Origin: Kappaphycus alvarezii
Taxonomy: Eukaryota; Rhodophyta; Florideophyceae; Gigartinales; Solieriaceae
Direction: 5' to 3'
DNA length: 64,000 nucleotides
NCBI GenBank assembly: GCA_002205965.3
Contig: NADL03000514.1
Location: 62,001 to 126,000 of the forward strand
The notes under the pieces are model-generated. The model was not told where the DNA came from. It searched no databases and was given only the letters and a program-made list of their open reading frames with translations. Made by a program: the position numbers and the translations under genes. This document shows positions 36,539 to 47,983 of this stretch, piece after piece. Every line of letters starts with the position of its first letter. Position 1 is the stretch's first letter.

Positions 36539-38205
36539 TTAATTGACGATTAGCATTGTAAAAAACTTAAACGCAATAACTTGCTGAGATATGATGCTTG
36601 ACGGCTGAGTGATTGAGGCGGCCATCTTTAACCTGTGGGCTACGTTAACGTTTCCTATTGCATAATTAAATCTCATGGCAATAGCGGGGCGCAGTTTCAA
36701 ACGAGTGGGTCTCCCCTCAAATGCATCCCATCCTTTCGGTGAACTAACAAAGGCCTTCCAAAACTGAATACGTTGCACTAATGAATCTCGTTCAACAGTG
36801 AAGCCGAAGCTTCGAATAGAAGGGGGAATATTCGGTTCCACTGAGCCAGATTCGTAATTCCATCTGACTCTGGGCCAGAAGTTGGACTCTAGATCTGAAA
36901 CATACATGTCGATATCTTCCTCTTCAAACTCAAATAAAACAATGTAAACTGTACCTAGAACTGTTCCGATAACATAAAGGCAGTTCGTTGTGGACATTGT
37001 CGCGGAATGATGCATACATTACTCACCATAATCCCGCAGAATTCCCAACAATGCGACTTGTCCCTCGTCCTGTCTAAACCTGAAAAACCTCCTCTATCAT
37101 CCGTACTGTGTCCATTTCTGCAGCAGAAAAGCTGCTATATTGCTGTTTGCCTTGGTTTTGAGTTCAACTGGGCATGGCTTTTAAGTTCCCTTGACAAGTA
37201 AAACGCCGTCTTGGCCACCAACCTTTCTAACATCCGAAAAATCCCCTAATTGACGTCCGTAACACTCTGCAGCTGCCATCAGTTAAAGTGTACTCTTACC
37301 AGAGTCCGAGGCTTTTCTTTCCCTGGGCAATGATATGGTGCCGCTACAGCATGCCATTTTTCAAATGTCAGAGATGGTATTGTTGTCATCATGGTTACAC
37401 CAGAATTATGTAGAACTTCTTCACGCAAACCACAGCATAAATTGTTCTTTCATATATATGACCCTCCGCCCCAACGGCGCACTGTTCTCCATCTAGACAA
37501 ATTGGTAAACCAGAGGCCAAGTAATTATCTATAGTAGTAGCATTTCTGCCGAAGATATTGGACTCAACCGCCATGTTCCACGTGGGTTGAACTAAGGGGA
37601 ATAATTACGGACTGTTGCAATAATATCCGTAGGTTTCGATGCCTCCCCTTGTCGCCGTTCTATACATGTTGATATAATTCCCTCATAACTGTAGCCTCGA
37701 TCTAAAAGTATGCATCCAATCTGGACACCGTGCTCAAAGACGCTGTCAAGGAGCTTTCCAATTAATTCTTGTAAAGATTTATCTTGACCATTGGCCGGCA
37801 AAGCGATGATTATGTCAACATCACTGGCACAGGATTAGAACTTAACCCCTGAAGCCCTTTAGCACCATTCGCAGCAACAAAACTTGTATTCAATCCCTAA
37901 GGAACTTCACTAGCTCGTCCATGAAGATCATCGATTACCATCTCAATGTCCGGCCGAATAAATATACTGGAACTTTCAGTAATTCAAGACTCAAGAGGAC
38001 CTAAGTACCTTTTTGTGTCAGAGGCGATAATATCCGCGGATCTAAAGGGTTCGAACCGGATTTTAGGAAGACGCGAAGCCCAGAAATAATGCTTGGGAAG
38101 TTTTCCTTTGACAAAATTTTGCGCAAATCATGAGAGCGGAAAGCTGGAATCATTTCCGCTCTTTCCTAATGAGTCATAAAATCTCTCCCAAGAAACAGTG
38201 TAATT
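36539..38205 (-). pseudogene. Middle part of a decayed transposase gene
   Basis: Two readable blocks on the minus strand: 37801-37592 (ELIGKLLDSVFEHG, GCILLDRGYSYEGIISTCIE, where LDRGY resembles a DDE-type catalytic Asp strand) and 37015-36539 (DMYVSDLESNFWPRVRWNYE, RSFGFTVERDSLVQRIQFW). Stops and frame changes separate them. Upstream the reading continues to the left end of the piggyBac insertion at 38205. The family is uncertain. Confidence 0.4.
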
Positions 38206-40470
38206 AGTGTCCAGAGGACAATTGTACTCATATGAGTCCATATTTCTAACGGCTAGATTTTATATAAAAAACTTACAAAATGACACCATTAGCTTTTCAC
38301 CATATCTAATAGCACCCTTAGGCAGTCAACCGTGCAAAACTTCGGAGTTTACTCCTGAACAGTTCATTCGAACACACAACAAGTTTGTCAACATAGAAAA
38401 ATTTAACCAAAAATGACGAATCCAAATGACCCCCGTCAACAGCCCGGAAACCTTGTCAACACTCGCGCAACCCTTGTCACGTCAGCGGCTGAGTGTAAGC
38501 GACTATTCGGTTCCCTTTGGAGAAGTAAACGCGTCAACGGAACCGTGGTCAACATCGAAGTTGACACATCTACCGGAAGACGTCAGACTTCAGTCACCGC
38601 AGACTGGTCCATTCAGGACAGGACAAAGCGCGTCAGCTTGAAACTCGTCAACATCAAGCCAGGAGAAGCATCTGAAGGTGACCTAGCAACGTCCAATGAA
38701 ATGGAGACAACTTCTGCTGAGGTCGACCTACCGAATCGTCAACCTTCTGTTGAAGAACCTCGAGAAGAAGCTAATGGGATGGCCGGAGTAGGAGGAGTAT
38801 GCAAAGAAGTGCATGGAAAAATTTGGACCAATCAGGAGGTATTATTACCGTTGAATGGATCAACGGCATGTCGGCCATTGAAGGTAATTGGTCCAGCAGG
38901 GAACACGTACATACAAGATCATACCGAGTATGAGAAGACCCCGTATGATTTTTTTCCTTTGCATGTTTCCCGTCGAACACCTTTCTACAATTACCGAACT
39001 TACAAACCGGAAACTCGCTAATGGTGGGCACATGCGTACATCAGCTGGTGAATTCTAAAGTTTTTTGGAATTCTCATATTGCTATGCAGATTCGAGTTTA
39101 CAAGCAGAAGGTCACTTTGGAGTACGCAGTCTACATCCAAATACATTCCATTGGCGGCTTTTGGAAAAAAATTTCGAGGAACCGTTTTGAAGCACTGGTC
39201 TCATGTATTGCATTCAGCCGCTACACTGAAACTGAAAGCACTGACTGAAGATGGTCATTTGTCAGCGGATTCGTGGAGGCCATATAACGGCATAGGAGGT
39301 CAAGTTTTTTCGCCATCGGAGAGAATTTGCGTGGATGAAAGCATGTCGCGCTGGTACGGAATGGGGGGGACTGGATGTCAGAAGGACTACCGCACTATGT
39401 CGCCATGGACCGTAAGTCTGAAAACGGATGTGAGATCGAGACTGCATGCTGCGATGTCAGTGGAATTGTATTGAATTTGGAGATTGTTTTGTCAGAATCT
39501 GACAGCAGTAATCGGCGTTACGAGTCAAATTTCCCTCATGGTACTGCTATTGTCCTTCGCCTTACAGGGCCTTGGTTTCATTCAAATCGACTTGTCTGTG
39601 CAGACTCTGCATTTGCTTCTGTGGCCACAGCAAATCCGCTTTTCGAATATGGACTGAGGTTTACAGGTGTCGTCAAAAATGCGACAAGGCAGTTTCCTAT
39701 GTCATTTTTGTCAGGGCTGGAACTCTTCAGGCGCGGAGATCATATCTGTATGGTAAGTCCCAGTACGGAAAGCCACCCTTCTATGATGGCCGTTCTGTGG
39801 ATGGATAGAGACAGAAGATACTTTGTCAGTACTTCCGGTACAACACTTCCGTCAGAGCCTATCAGAAGATCTCGTTGGAGATCTTCTGGTAATGAAACGG
39901 TGCTTGTTGAAATGGAAAATCCAGTTCCAGCGGTTGTCAGCACATATTATCAAACGTGCCCAGATTGACAGGCATAACAGATGCAGACAAGATGACCTTG
40001 GATTGGAGAAGAAATTCGAAGTCAATGATTGGTCACTGAGGTTTAATACATCTTTGCTTGCAATTTGCATCGTTGAATCATGGCTGCTATACAAGGGTTT
40101 GATGGGTGCAAGAAATTGCATGTCCCAAAAAGATTTTTATGAAAAACTTGCAGAGCAACTCATTGACAATTCATTTGATGCTATTGGACTCCGCAGATCT
40201 GACATTGACGTTCCAGAGGATTCTATTCCCTCATTGGCCTGCGGTACTGGAATCCACCTGGTGCCCACAGTGAAAAGGCGCAAAGGAGCCAATGGGGCCC
40301 CAACGAAAGCGGCGTTTCAAAGCAGATGTAAAATTTGCAAACCTGACAAGAAGTAAAATGTTAGAATTCAGCGTGCCAGTGTATAATTTTAATTAAAAAA
40401 ATCTAGGTAATTTCGCACAATCATTTGTACTCATATGAGTACATTTGCTTGTCCTTTGGACACTAGACAG
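38205..40470 (+). mobile_element. piggyBac-type DNA transposon inserted into an older transposase gene
   Basis: Ends are inverted repeats. The left end runs from TAGTGTCC, through AGAGGACAA, to TGTACTCATATGAGT. The right end (40430-40470) is its reverse complement with small differences. Both ends share the perfect palindrome ACTCATATGAGT. One piggyBac-like ORF set lies inside in plus orientation. I cannot see a clean TTAA target duplication; the flanks read TAAT on the left and GACA on the right. Confidence 0.7.
38413..40356 (+). pseudogene. piggyBac-type transposase with several frame breaks
   Basis: Blocks in order: N-terminal region (38413-39021); SKYIPLAAFGKKF and SRNRFEALVSCIAFSRYT; ICVDESMSRWYGMGG with the first catalytic Asp (about 39330); then, after one missing G in a G7 run (39363-39369), GLPHYVAMDRKSENGCEI; FHSNRLVCADSAFASV with the second Asp; GVVKNATRQFPM; AVLWMDRDRRYFVSTSG with the third Asp; IDRHNRCRQDDLGLEKKF; and a Cys-rich end (CKICKPDKK). 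All three DDD residues are present. The break at the G7 run may be an assembly error, but others (for example near 39950, where two bases seem missing) look real. Confidence 0.75.
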
Positions 40471-40983
40471 GCAGACAGAGACTGCAAAATAGCGAAACCA
40501 TTTCTCTTTGGTGGGATGCTTTTCACCCTCAAATGCTCTGTTTAGAGGGCTGATAAATCCGTGGTCATTGAGGTAATGTTCCAATAAAAATCGTAACGAC
40601 GGTCCATTAGGTCCTACATGTGTCCTCAGAGCTCTGCTTATGTTCCTTGCAGATTTTACCATGTTCTTAAGCTGCGTCATCAATATATCGTCATGATCAA
40701 AGTCCATTGATACATCTTTATCTGCACATTGGTATAGCCAGGGATCGAATTGTCTTGTTTCAGAGGTATGCTCTTTCTCTTCGTTTAGCTCTTTCACAAA
40801 GGTGATAACTTCATCACTTTCCAGAACATGCTGATCGTCAAATAGTTGATTGAATTGTGTGAAAAAAGGTCGTCTGCCCTTTCTGAGGTATCCATGGAGG
40901 GTTATGTTAATATTGTAGCTGGGGAATGTCGCGTGATCTGAAAAAACAAGGTATGGATAGAGAGAAGATGATCTCCGCATCAC
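40471..40983 (-). pseudogene. N-terminal part of the transposase gene split by the piggyBac element
   Basis: An uninterrupted minus-strand frame of about 170 codons (HGYLRKGRRPFFTQFNQLFD, ALRTHVGPNGPSLRFLLEHY, HPTKEKWFRYFAVSVC) runs straight into the right inverted repeat of the piggyBac element. Its continuation appears on the far side, below 38205. No domain is recognised in this part. The length of the intact frame suggests that the host element was not very old when it was interrupted. Confidence 0.5.
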
Positions 40984-41025
40984 TTCCGTCGCTCTCTTGC
41001 ACCTTTCCAGGAGTGCATGGATGAA

Positions 41026-41053
41026 GCGGTAGAAATTATTGAATTTCTACCGC
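41026..41053. repeat. Perfect hairpin, 12-bp arms, 4-nt loop
   Basis: GCGGTAGAAATT, loop ATTG, AATTTCTACCGC. It lies about 45 bp upstream of the split transposase frame and may be an element terminus or a transcription signal. Confidence 0.8.
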
Positions 41054-41059
41054 AACGGC

Positions 41060-42260
41060 GGTTATCAATCAGAGGAGCTTGTTGGGTTAACTTCGATCAC
41101 TATGTGTCGTCTGAGAGCGGAAAATGGTGGCATATGTTAGCCACCTATGAGATGTCCACTTGTTCAGCTGTGGTTGGCTATTTGACTATGTGCGAAATAT
41201 CGAATTCCAAGACCGCCCCGTTCATTGGCTCAAATTGCTATATGCAATTTTTCGAATACAATTTTCCTTGTATTTTTTTAGGGGGCGTTAAATTGCAAAT
41301 ATCGCATGTAATCTGCACGTGGGCTAAATTCTTTAGAGAAACCATTCCTCTCTTTTCCACCAGGGGGGAAGAAAGGGGTATCTTTATTGAGATGTATGGA
41401 TTGGCTGGAACCCTTTTGGATTTGCAAATCTGCATGTCATATTAAATACATGTACCGATGGTCGAGGCAATGTACCACCATACATCCCTTGACTGTGCTA
41501 GAATGCCTCTCTCTTTGCAGTGGGCTGAAAGCTACATTTACTGTGGTGTGGGAGCCAATGTGGTCTCGTGTAAGGGGATTGGCCCGATGAGGAACCCCTT
41601 CCATGCAGGATAAATCCGTTTTTACTCCTTAATTTTCTTCAATACTTCTAAGGGGTCACTAAAATTGACTAGCATAGACTTGACAATCCATCTAGGATTG
41701 TCAGGTGTGGGCATGATTTGTGGGGTATCCCCGCAGGTCGAGCTCGGGACAGGTAGGGAGGGAGATTGTGTCGACCGATTTGAGAGTTCGAATCTTACCA
41801 AAGGCTCGGTAGCCGACCGATCGAAGGTCTGCAATCTCGCCGGTTGCGGCTCCTGGCAGGATTTAGAGTAAATGAATCCGTTTCATCAAACAGTACGGCG
41901 CTGTGCCTGGCACTTTGCTTGAATAGCACTTTGAATCCCCCCAGGACACTTTACAGTGTCAAGCATGTGCAGTGGCCGTGGCGAGTTTGCAAGGGTTTGT
42001 GGTGGCTCTTTTTTCTCCTTACAGTACTGGACGAAACTGTAAGCAGTTTGCACAGCAGGGTTTATTGATTGCGCAGCCAATTGAGGTTCAAGACGTTTAT
42101 GGTGGATTGTCAGTGACAATCAACTTTTTCAGGGCGAGTGGCATGGCGCGTTGACTGGGCAATCCAATAGTGGAGTTGCCATGAAAGGGCCAACGGGCAA
42201 ATGCCAACAAGGTGCGTTAAGTCGAAGCTGCTGGAAACTACCTCGCGGGGGAATACAGTC
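41060..42260. other. No recognisable gene
   Basis: Only short frames (the longest, 41017-41445 +, begins within the hairpin and shows no domain). Small inverted repeat GACAATCC/GGATTGTC near 41682-41702. Confidence 0.45.
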
Positions 42261-42267
42261 CCAACTG

Positions 42268-42288
42268 AACAGTACAGTACTGTGCTGC
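42268..42288. repeat. Short TACAG/CTGTA palindromic element upstream of BI-1
   Basis: AACAGTACAGTACTGTGCTG, about 120 bp before the BI-1 start codon; same motif as at 4031, 47884, 50121, 50454 and 52263. Confidence 0.65.
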
Positions 42289-42405
42289 ACTCTGTCATTG
42301 CATTTATTATCTCCACTGCCAACCCTCTCACCAATCCACACTCCACCAACCCCCCATCCATCCATCCACCCATCTACCCAACCCCAACCGCAACCCCAAC
42401 CCACC

Positions 42406-43122
42406 ATGTCCTCCTTCACCACCTCCCCCCTCTCCGCCCTGCTCTCCACAACCCCACTCGACCCCACAACTCAAAAACACATCCGCCGCGTCTACACAAC
42501 CCTCTCCCTCTCCCTCCTCACAGCCACCCTAGCCGCACTACTCGACCTCTCCACATCCCTACCCCTAGGTCACATTGCAACACTCTGCACCCTCCCCTCT
42601 CTCCTCTACTTCAACTTTACCCAACGTTACTCCCGCTCCCGAACCCTTTCCTTTTACGTTTTCGCCGCATGTTCGGGCATGTCCTGCGGCCCTTTGCTCG
42701 CCGTTGCGGGCGAGGTTGAGCCCTCCATTCCGGTCCTTGCCTTGGCGGGTTGTACCCTGGTGTTTGCCGGCTTGAGTGTCAGTGCTTTGTTTGCAAAGAG
42801 GCGCGCTTATTTGGCCTTGGGGGGGGTGTTGTGGATCGCCGTTTGGGGTATGTTGTTGTTGGGGGTTGTCAATTTGTTTACCCCGCGGTTGATTGGCTTT
42901 GGAGTTATGTTGTATGGTGGCTTGCTTATGTTGTGTGCGTTTGTCTTGTATGATACCCAGGTTATTGTTGAAAAAGGTTAGCGCTGGGGATACCGATTAT
43001 GTCGGACATGCTATGACTTTGTTGATTGACTTTGTCGGCATGTTTAAGAGGCTGCTTATTATCATGATTAGGAATCAGGAGAGAGGAGGAGGAGGGAGGA
43101 TAGGAAGAGGGACCAATGCTGA
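42406..43122 (+). CDS. Bax inhibitor-1 / TMBIM6-like membrane protein
   Basis: Multi-pass ER membrane protein of the TMBIM family (ER calcium leak, cell-death suppression; known for the family). About 235 residues, the usual size. N-terminal TQKHIRRVYTTLSLSLLT matches the family's HLKKVY segment. Six or seven hydrophobic helices follow, with FAACSGMSCGPLL, VSALFAKRRAYLALGG and FVLYDTQVIVEK, the family signature around the last helices. After that an A5 run (42971-42975) carries one base too many, and the next frame gives VSAGDTDYVGHAMTLLIDFV. A second change near 43080, needing one added base, gives the expected basic tail (RRRREDRKRDQC). Start chosen at the end of an 85-bp tract containing one G. 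Confidence 0.85.
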
Positions 43123-43129
43123 TTCACCA

Positions 43130-43575
43130 GCTATTTCACCCTGTTGTTCTTGTCGTTTGATTATCCTCACGATTGCATTGAGTGCTATCTAGATGTCGTG
43201 GAACGCCAGATTTATCTAGAGCATGTAAAGGAGACGCTTAGGCGTTCTAATATTGGCCTTCAGATGCCCAAATTGCATTCCTTCTTCCGAGTAGTCGGCC
43301 CAATACATTCACAGCACAGCAGAATCCCAATTGTGCTTTTAACCCCACTACACGCGCGCATCATATCTACATTGAGCAAACTCAACTTGCCTCCACTACG
43401 GATCATTGCTACTTTTGATCTATTCAAATCTCGTCTCAAATCCCTAGTACAATCTACTCAACCACCCTGCGACCCTGGTCCCCCGACCGTCCCGTACCAC
43501 ACATTTATATTTAGTTCACCACAGCAGTTTTTGGCACAAACGGGTACTCTGCAAATGTCCTCTCTATTTCTTCAT
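43130..43575. other. Convergent intergenic region
   Basis: Lies between the 3' ends of BI-1 and the HCF173-like gene; frames here look like composition shadows and no terminator motif is evident. Confidence 0.4.
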
Positions 43576-43581
43576 CCTTCC

Positions 43582-45203
43582 TCAGACCCGCACTCTCTCC
43601 TCCACCTCCGCGTCTTCCCCTCCCGGCCCCCACGCCACCTCCACCGTCTTACCCACCAGACTCTTTTCCTTCAACGCCTCGACCAACAACGGTGCCACAT
43701 CCTCCCGCGAAATCTGCCCCGTGATATTGTCACCCTGGTCAAACTTCAGCCCTCCCACTCCCACTGCCTCCTTTTCTGTCAACGCACAAGGTCGGATAAT
43801 ACAGTATGACAGCCCGCTTTCCCGCACCAAATCCTCACCAGCCAGCTTCCATTCCAAGATGCGACCCAACATCTCGTTCATTCTCACGGCAGGAGGCTGT
43901 TTCTCAAGGTCCCCGATTTCATCTTTGCGGAACACTCGCGTTACCCCGGCGGACCCCTGGAATACCACTCTTGGATAATCTCCCGAATCCGCCTTGTTGT
44001 ATCCCACCATAGCCTCCACCTTTAATTCAAATGGCCCAGCCTGAAATTCCGGTTGAGCTCTCGTCGTACTCAAACTTGCTCAGCATCAACTGGAATGCAT
44101 ACACAGTTGCAGGATTCACCTTTGGACCGTCGGGCAAAGTTTTTGCCCTGAATACCGTGTTGAAATCCTCAAAGGGTATATCAACCTCCGTCAATTCATC
44201 CTTCTTTGTGGAAACGAAAAGCAGTGGGCCGTGCCATCCCACCTCTTCTCGCATCTGACAATCATCTTGTACCTCTGGCCATCCCCCCTGACCCGAAGTC
44301 GAATTCCATCAAAACCGGTGAGATCCAACGGTGTGTCAAAGTCTGCCGTTCTGACGGAGCAGAAGCCTCCCGATTCTCAGTCCTCACGCGACCGCCAAAC
44401 ACCAGCACACCATCCTTTGCACTGACAAAGCTCTCACTGACACCGCCCATGACCACGTCATCCAAGCCACCCCATATCTTCCTCACCTCTTCTACATCAT
44501 CAAACACCAACAACGGAACCTCCCCTCACGATCCACAGCGTCAAAATGCTTCTTACACGCCTGCAACAAATTCCTGACGCCAACAAATTCGACATTCTCC
44601 GGCGAGTCCTCCAAAATAGTAGGCTCATAAAACTTGAGTCCCTGAAAATACTTTGAGCGATCCGGATCATCGACGGGCCCAACATTGACCCCCGTACAAC
44701 TAACAACAGCCACGACGTTCTCAAACATCTCATCCCTAACATTAAACAAGTCACTGACAAAAACCTGCACACTTCCCTTTGCCTCCTCAACGCCCAAATC
44801 GACACCGACACCCGCCAACGCCGCCTCCAAACGGTCCCTCCTTCTCGTGAGCGCGCGAACCCCAAAGCCAGTACGCAGCAACTGGCGGACGACACGGCGG
44901 CCAGTACCGCCATTGGCGCCTGTGACAAGGACGATGTTTTGGCGGGATGCATTCATTGTGACGAGACGTTGGCGCCGTTGACGGAGTGAGGCGGCAGGGT
45001 CTGATGGTTTGAGGCGGAAGAAGCGAGAGAGGGGGGAGTAGAATAGGGCGGTTTGAAGAAAGCGGGTGATGGGCCAGGAGACACGGTTGGATTGGGCGGT
45101 GGGTGGGAGGCGGGTTTGGGGGTGGGCGGTGGGGGGTGGGAGAGGAGGGGTTGGGGGGGTGGCGCAGGGGGAGGGGTGCTTGTGGGATGAAGAGGGGGAG
45201 CAT
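43582..45203 (-). CDS. NmrA-type NAD(P)-binding protein with inserted CIA30 domain (HCF173-like)
   Basis: A plastid transit-like Pro/Ser N-terminus is followed by an atypical short-chain dehydrogenase fold (VLVTGANGGTGRRVVRQLL, GANGGTG nucleotide-binding loop, about 44940). Next comes a CIA30 domain (PLLVFDDVEEVRKIWGGLDD; VMGGVSESFV; TEVDIPFEDFNTVFRAK, about 44520-44100). The dehydrogenase C-terminal part resumes (ESGLSYCIIRPCALTEKEAV; NITGQISREDVA). This insertion layout is that of cyanobacterial NmrA-CIA30 proteins and Arabidopsis HCF173, which supports psbA translation. The nucleotide loop is intact. The frame is broken near 44500, 44380, 44215 and 44065; the first three each need one added base in a G or T run. 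The start at 45203 is the first ATG after a C-rich leader. Confidence 0.8.
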
Positions 45204-45672
45204 GTTCTGTGGGGAGGGAGAGTGGGAGAGGGGTATTGTGATGGAGATGGAGATGGTTGATGACAAACTTGAGATGGAAGCTGAAGTCTGTTGGAATTAT
45301 ATGTTTGACAAGTTGCCGGCAATCTAGTAGAATCGCAGGCTGAATTGAAATTTGTGGGAAAGGCGCTGTGGGATTTCCGTGATGGGTTCAGGATACAGTA
45401 AAAGGGTCGAGTTTGGGGACATTGGGGCATTGTGGTTTATGGCCACCACTCCCGAAATTTGAGGTTGATCTTTGTCCCGTTGATCCACAGCTCTCCTAAT
45501 GCCTCCATGCAACCAACTACATATGTGTTTATCGCATGTCAGAAAGACCTCTTTTTGAAGCCCTATTCGTCTATTATGCATATAACGAGGTTTTCAGTGA
45601 TACGACTGTATTGGCTTTTCTCCCCTTACGGTATTGTTTGATTGCCATTCTCTCTTGTCAACTTGTGCCATT

Positions 45673-46936
45673 CTAAAACGGCACCTCGATGCCTTGCAGG
45701 TTGAACAGAATTTCCGGTGTCCTCCCGCCCCTGACAAGCCCATTCTTGTCCAACTTTCCAACCATCCCATCACCGCCTCCAAAATCAAACTTCTCCTCTC
45801 TACCCGCCGTCGATTGCAACACAACCCCCTTCATCCCGTCCACTTGACTAAACTCCACCCCCACCACGTTCCCGCTCCAGTCCAGCGGTTTCACGCACCA
45901 TCCATCACTCAGCCGGCTCACCAACGTATGCATCCCATTCAGCTCCGTCCCATTTCCCCTTTACACTCCCCAACGTCATCACATGCAACCCATTCCAGCC
46001 GCTGTCCAGACCGTGCACGAATCTTCGCATGCACCCTCATCGTCCCTAGCCCATCATCATCAATCCCATACTTGTTGTAAATCCCACACAGCATTCTCCC
46101 GGCCCCTGCACTCTCATCGTACATCCTCAACGTGATATACCGCGGCAACAGTGTCGCAACATTCATCCACTTGCCATGCATATTGTACTGAAAGTTGGGC
46201 CTGTCCACATACTCCTGCCCAATCCTCACCAAACGGTTAATATCCCCCCAGTTCCACCAAAACTTATTAAACCCAGCACCCAGTCCCGCCCCCTGATTCT
46301 CCCCCCCGACCCAATGCGGATCCCCCATCACCTTTCCATCAACCACCTGCGCCACCAACCGACTCGGCGTCTTCGCGCCCGCCTCAAACCGTCCAAGGTC
46401 CGCCTTTGCCTTTTGCAAGTCCGCAAACTCACCCCTCACCCTCCCCCCGCAATCACCAAGTACATCGTAAACGGAAAGCCAGACATATTAAACATCGTCT
46501 TCTCCGACCCCGCCCCAAACTGCACCATCCGATACTCTGGCAGCTCCGGCTCCGGCGCTTCCACCTCCTCCTCCCCCACACGTCGCAGGCACGTCACCGA
46601 CGAGTCCAGCTTGCATTCCACACGCCCTCCCTTGGACAACTCAGAGCTTGCCGTTCCGTCATTCGACACCCACGCTCTGCATTCGCTAAACATGCACATC
46701 TCCGTCCCTTCGCAGTCGCACGAAAAGCCAGAGCTTGAACAAGTGCCTACCAGGCATGTGTTACCGGATTCGTGACGGAGACATGTCCCGGGGTTGTCCA
46801 TGTTGCGGCACGAACAGTGTGTCTTGTTGAATAGGCACGCCGGTGATGGGTTTTGGAGAATCGCAGCCTGTGCGCCCGCGATGGAAATGAGTGTGAGAAT
46901 AACAGCGGCCGTCGATATGCTGTGCAAGAAAGGCAT
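45673..46936 (-). CDS. Secreted Cys-rich protein of unknown function
   Basis: Starts with a clear signal peptide (MPFLHSISTAAVILTLISIA, cleavage likely after AQA). A Cys-rich module of about 60 residues follows (CLFNKTHCSC, GTCLRHESGNTCLVG, GFSCDCEGTEMCMFSEC), then an acidic linker. A long Trp/Gly-rich domain of about 280 residues (FNKFWWNWGDINRLVRIG, RPNFQYNMHGKWMNVATLLP) ends in GRTPEILFNLQGIEVPF. I do not recognise the large domain. Likely secreted or in the ER lumen or cell wall. Two breaks, at a G6 run (46443-46448) and a G3 run near 45952, each need one added base; otherwise the frame is continuous. An in-frame upstream ATG at 46990 is possible but would bury the signal peptide. Confidence 0.7.
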
Positions 46937-47039
46937 GGCGAAGGATGAGGGAGATTTGCAATGTGGATTGGGAGATCTGATGCTGTGCAAGATCGGACTG
47001 AAGGAGGTGGGAACAGGCGCGCAGGCCTCTTTAAATTCA

Positions 47040-47870
47040 GTTTTGCGAGGGGGCTGATTCGAATGCTGTCCTCATGAACAAGTCCGCAGGGTAAATTGCA
47101 ACTCTGGGGGCATCTACTTGTAATTGTTGGGCTCTACATTGCACCATGGGTTCATCCAGTTGTTGAAAGCTAGCATGCTCGTTGAGGAAGGGTGATCAAT
47201 AATTACAACAGACGCAGTGGAAGAGTTTCAGGTTAAAGCAGGAAGATTCGGGAGGTACATGTAGTATGATGATTAGGTTTTGGACAAAAGTACGCAGGGA
47301 TTGAACTTGCAGGTAGACATTTGCTGTCCACGACATTATCGCGGGTTACAAAATGATGGGGCGATATTTGCTGCTGGGATGATTAGACATCACTTGACAA
47401 TTGTGCACTGATCGAATTATTTTTTTTCCGGAATCTGTGATTCACATGCTCAGTCCGCGTTCAGGGCCTGCAAACGCAATGGCAGAATTCGGAGAAGCGC
47501 TGCTTCAGTTCCATCTATAAAACAGGTCGTAAATCATTTATCACAGCTGCGTCTGTGGATAAGAGAATCACTCATCATGTAGAATAACTTTGCTCTTTGC
47601 AAAATCTATGCTAAATTGTGGACCAGGTTACCTGTTGTCGGCTTTGCAACATCGGGAGGTTTGCACCGTGTTTAAAGTAAATCAATAGGTCGGAAAGTTA
47701 GAATCGTACGGTGTTTGCTTAGAGACCCGGAAGAATGTGCAGTGGTTACAGCTGAGGTTAAAACTGGGCAATGCGAGAGGGAGGGAAGTGGCGAGTCTGT
47801 GCAAAGATGTAGCTGGTTGGAATGGCCAGAATGGACTGCTTGAGAAATGATCGATTGGTACAGGACTGGA
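47040..47870. other. No recognisable gene
   Basis: No frame above 60 codons. It lies upstream of the Cys-rich gene and downstream of the carotenoid oxygenase gene, so it should hold the former's promoter and the latter's 3' end. Confidence 0.5.
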
Positions 47871-47883
47871 CTGTACAGTAAAG

Positions 47884-47945
47884 TACAGTACAGTACAGTA
47901 CAGTACAGTACAGTACAGTACAGTACAGTACAGTACAGTACAGTA
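47884..47945. repeat. Uninterrupted (TACAG)12 microsatellite
   Basis: About twelve perfect pentamers, the longest such array in the window, 40 bp past the stop codon of the carotenoid oxygenase gene and about 950 bp upstream of the Cys-rich gene. Confidence 0.9.
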
Positions 47946-47983
47946 TACTACATTACAGTATTAAACAAATAATCCAAACTCCA

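Noticed and set aside
42953..42976. A 13- or 16-nt GT..AG intron in BI-1
   Set aside because: It would delete the conserved YDTQ or VIVEK signature; one extra A in an A5 run is the simpler explanation.
44492..45430. Longer N-terminus for the HCF173-like protein (start at 45430)
   Set aside because: It would read through the C-rich leader tract; the ATG at 45203 gives a transit-like start instead.
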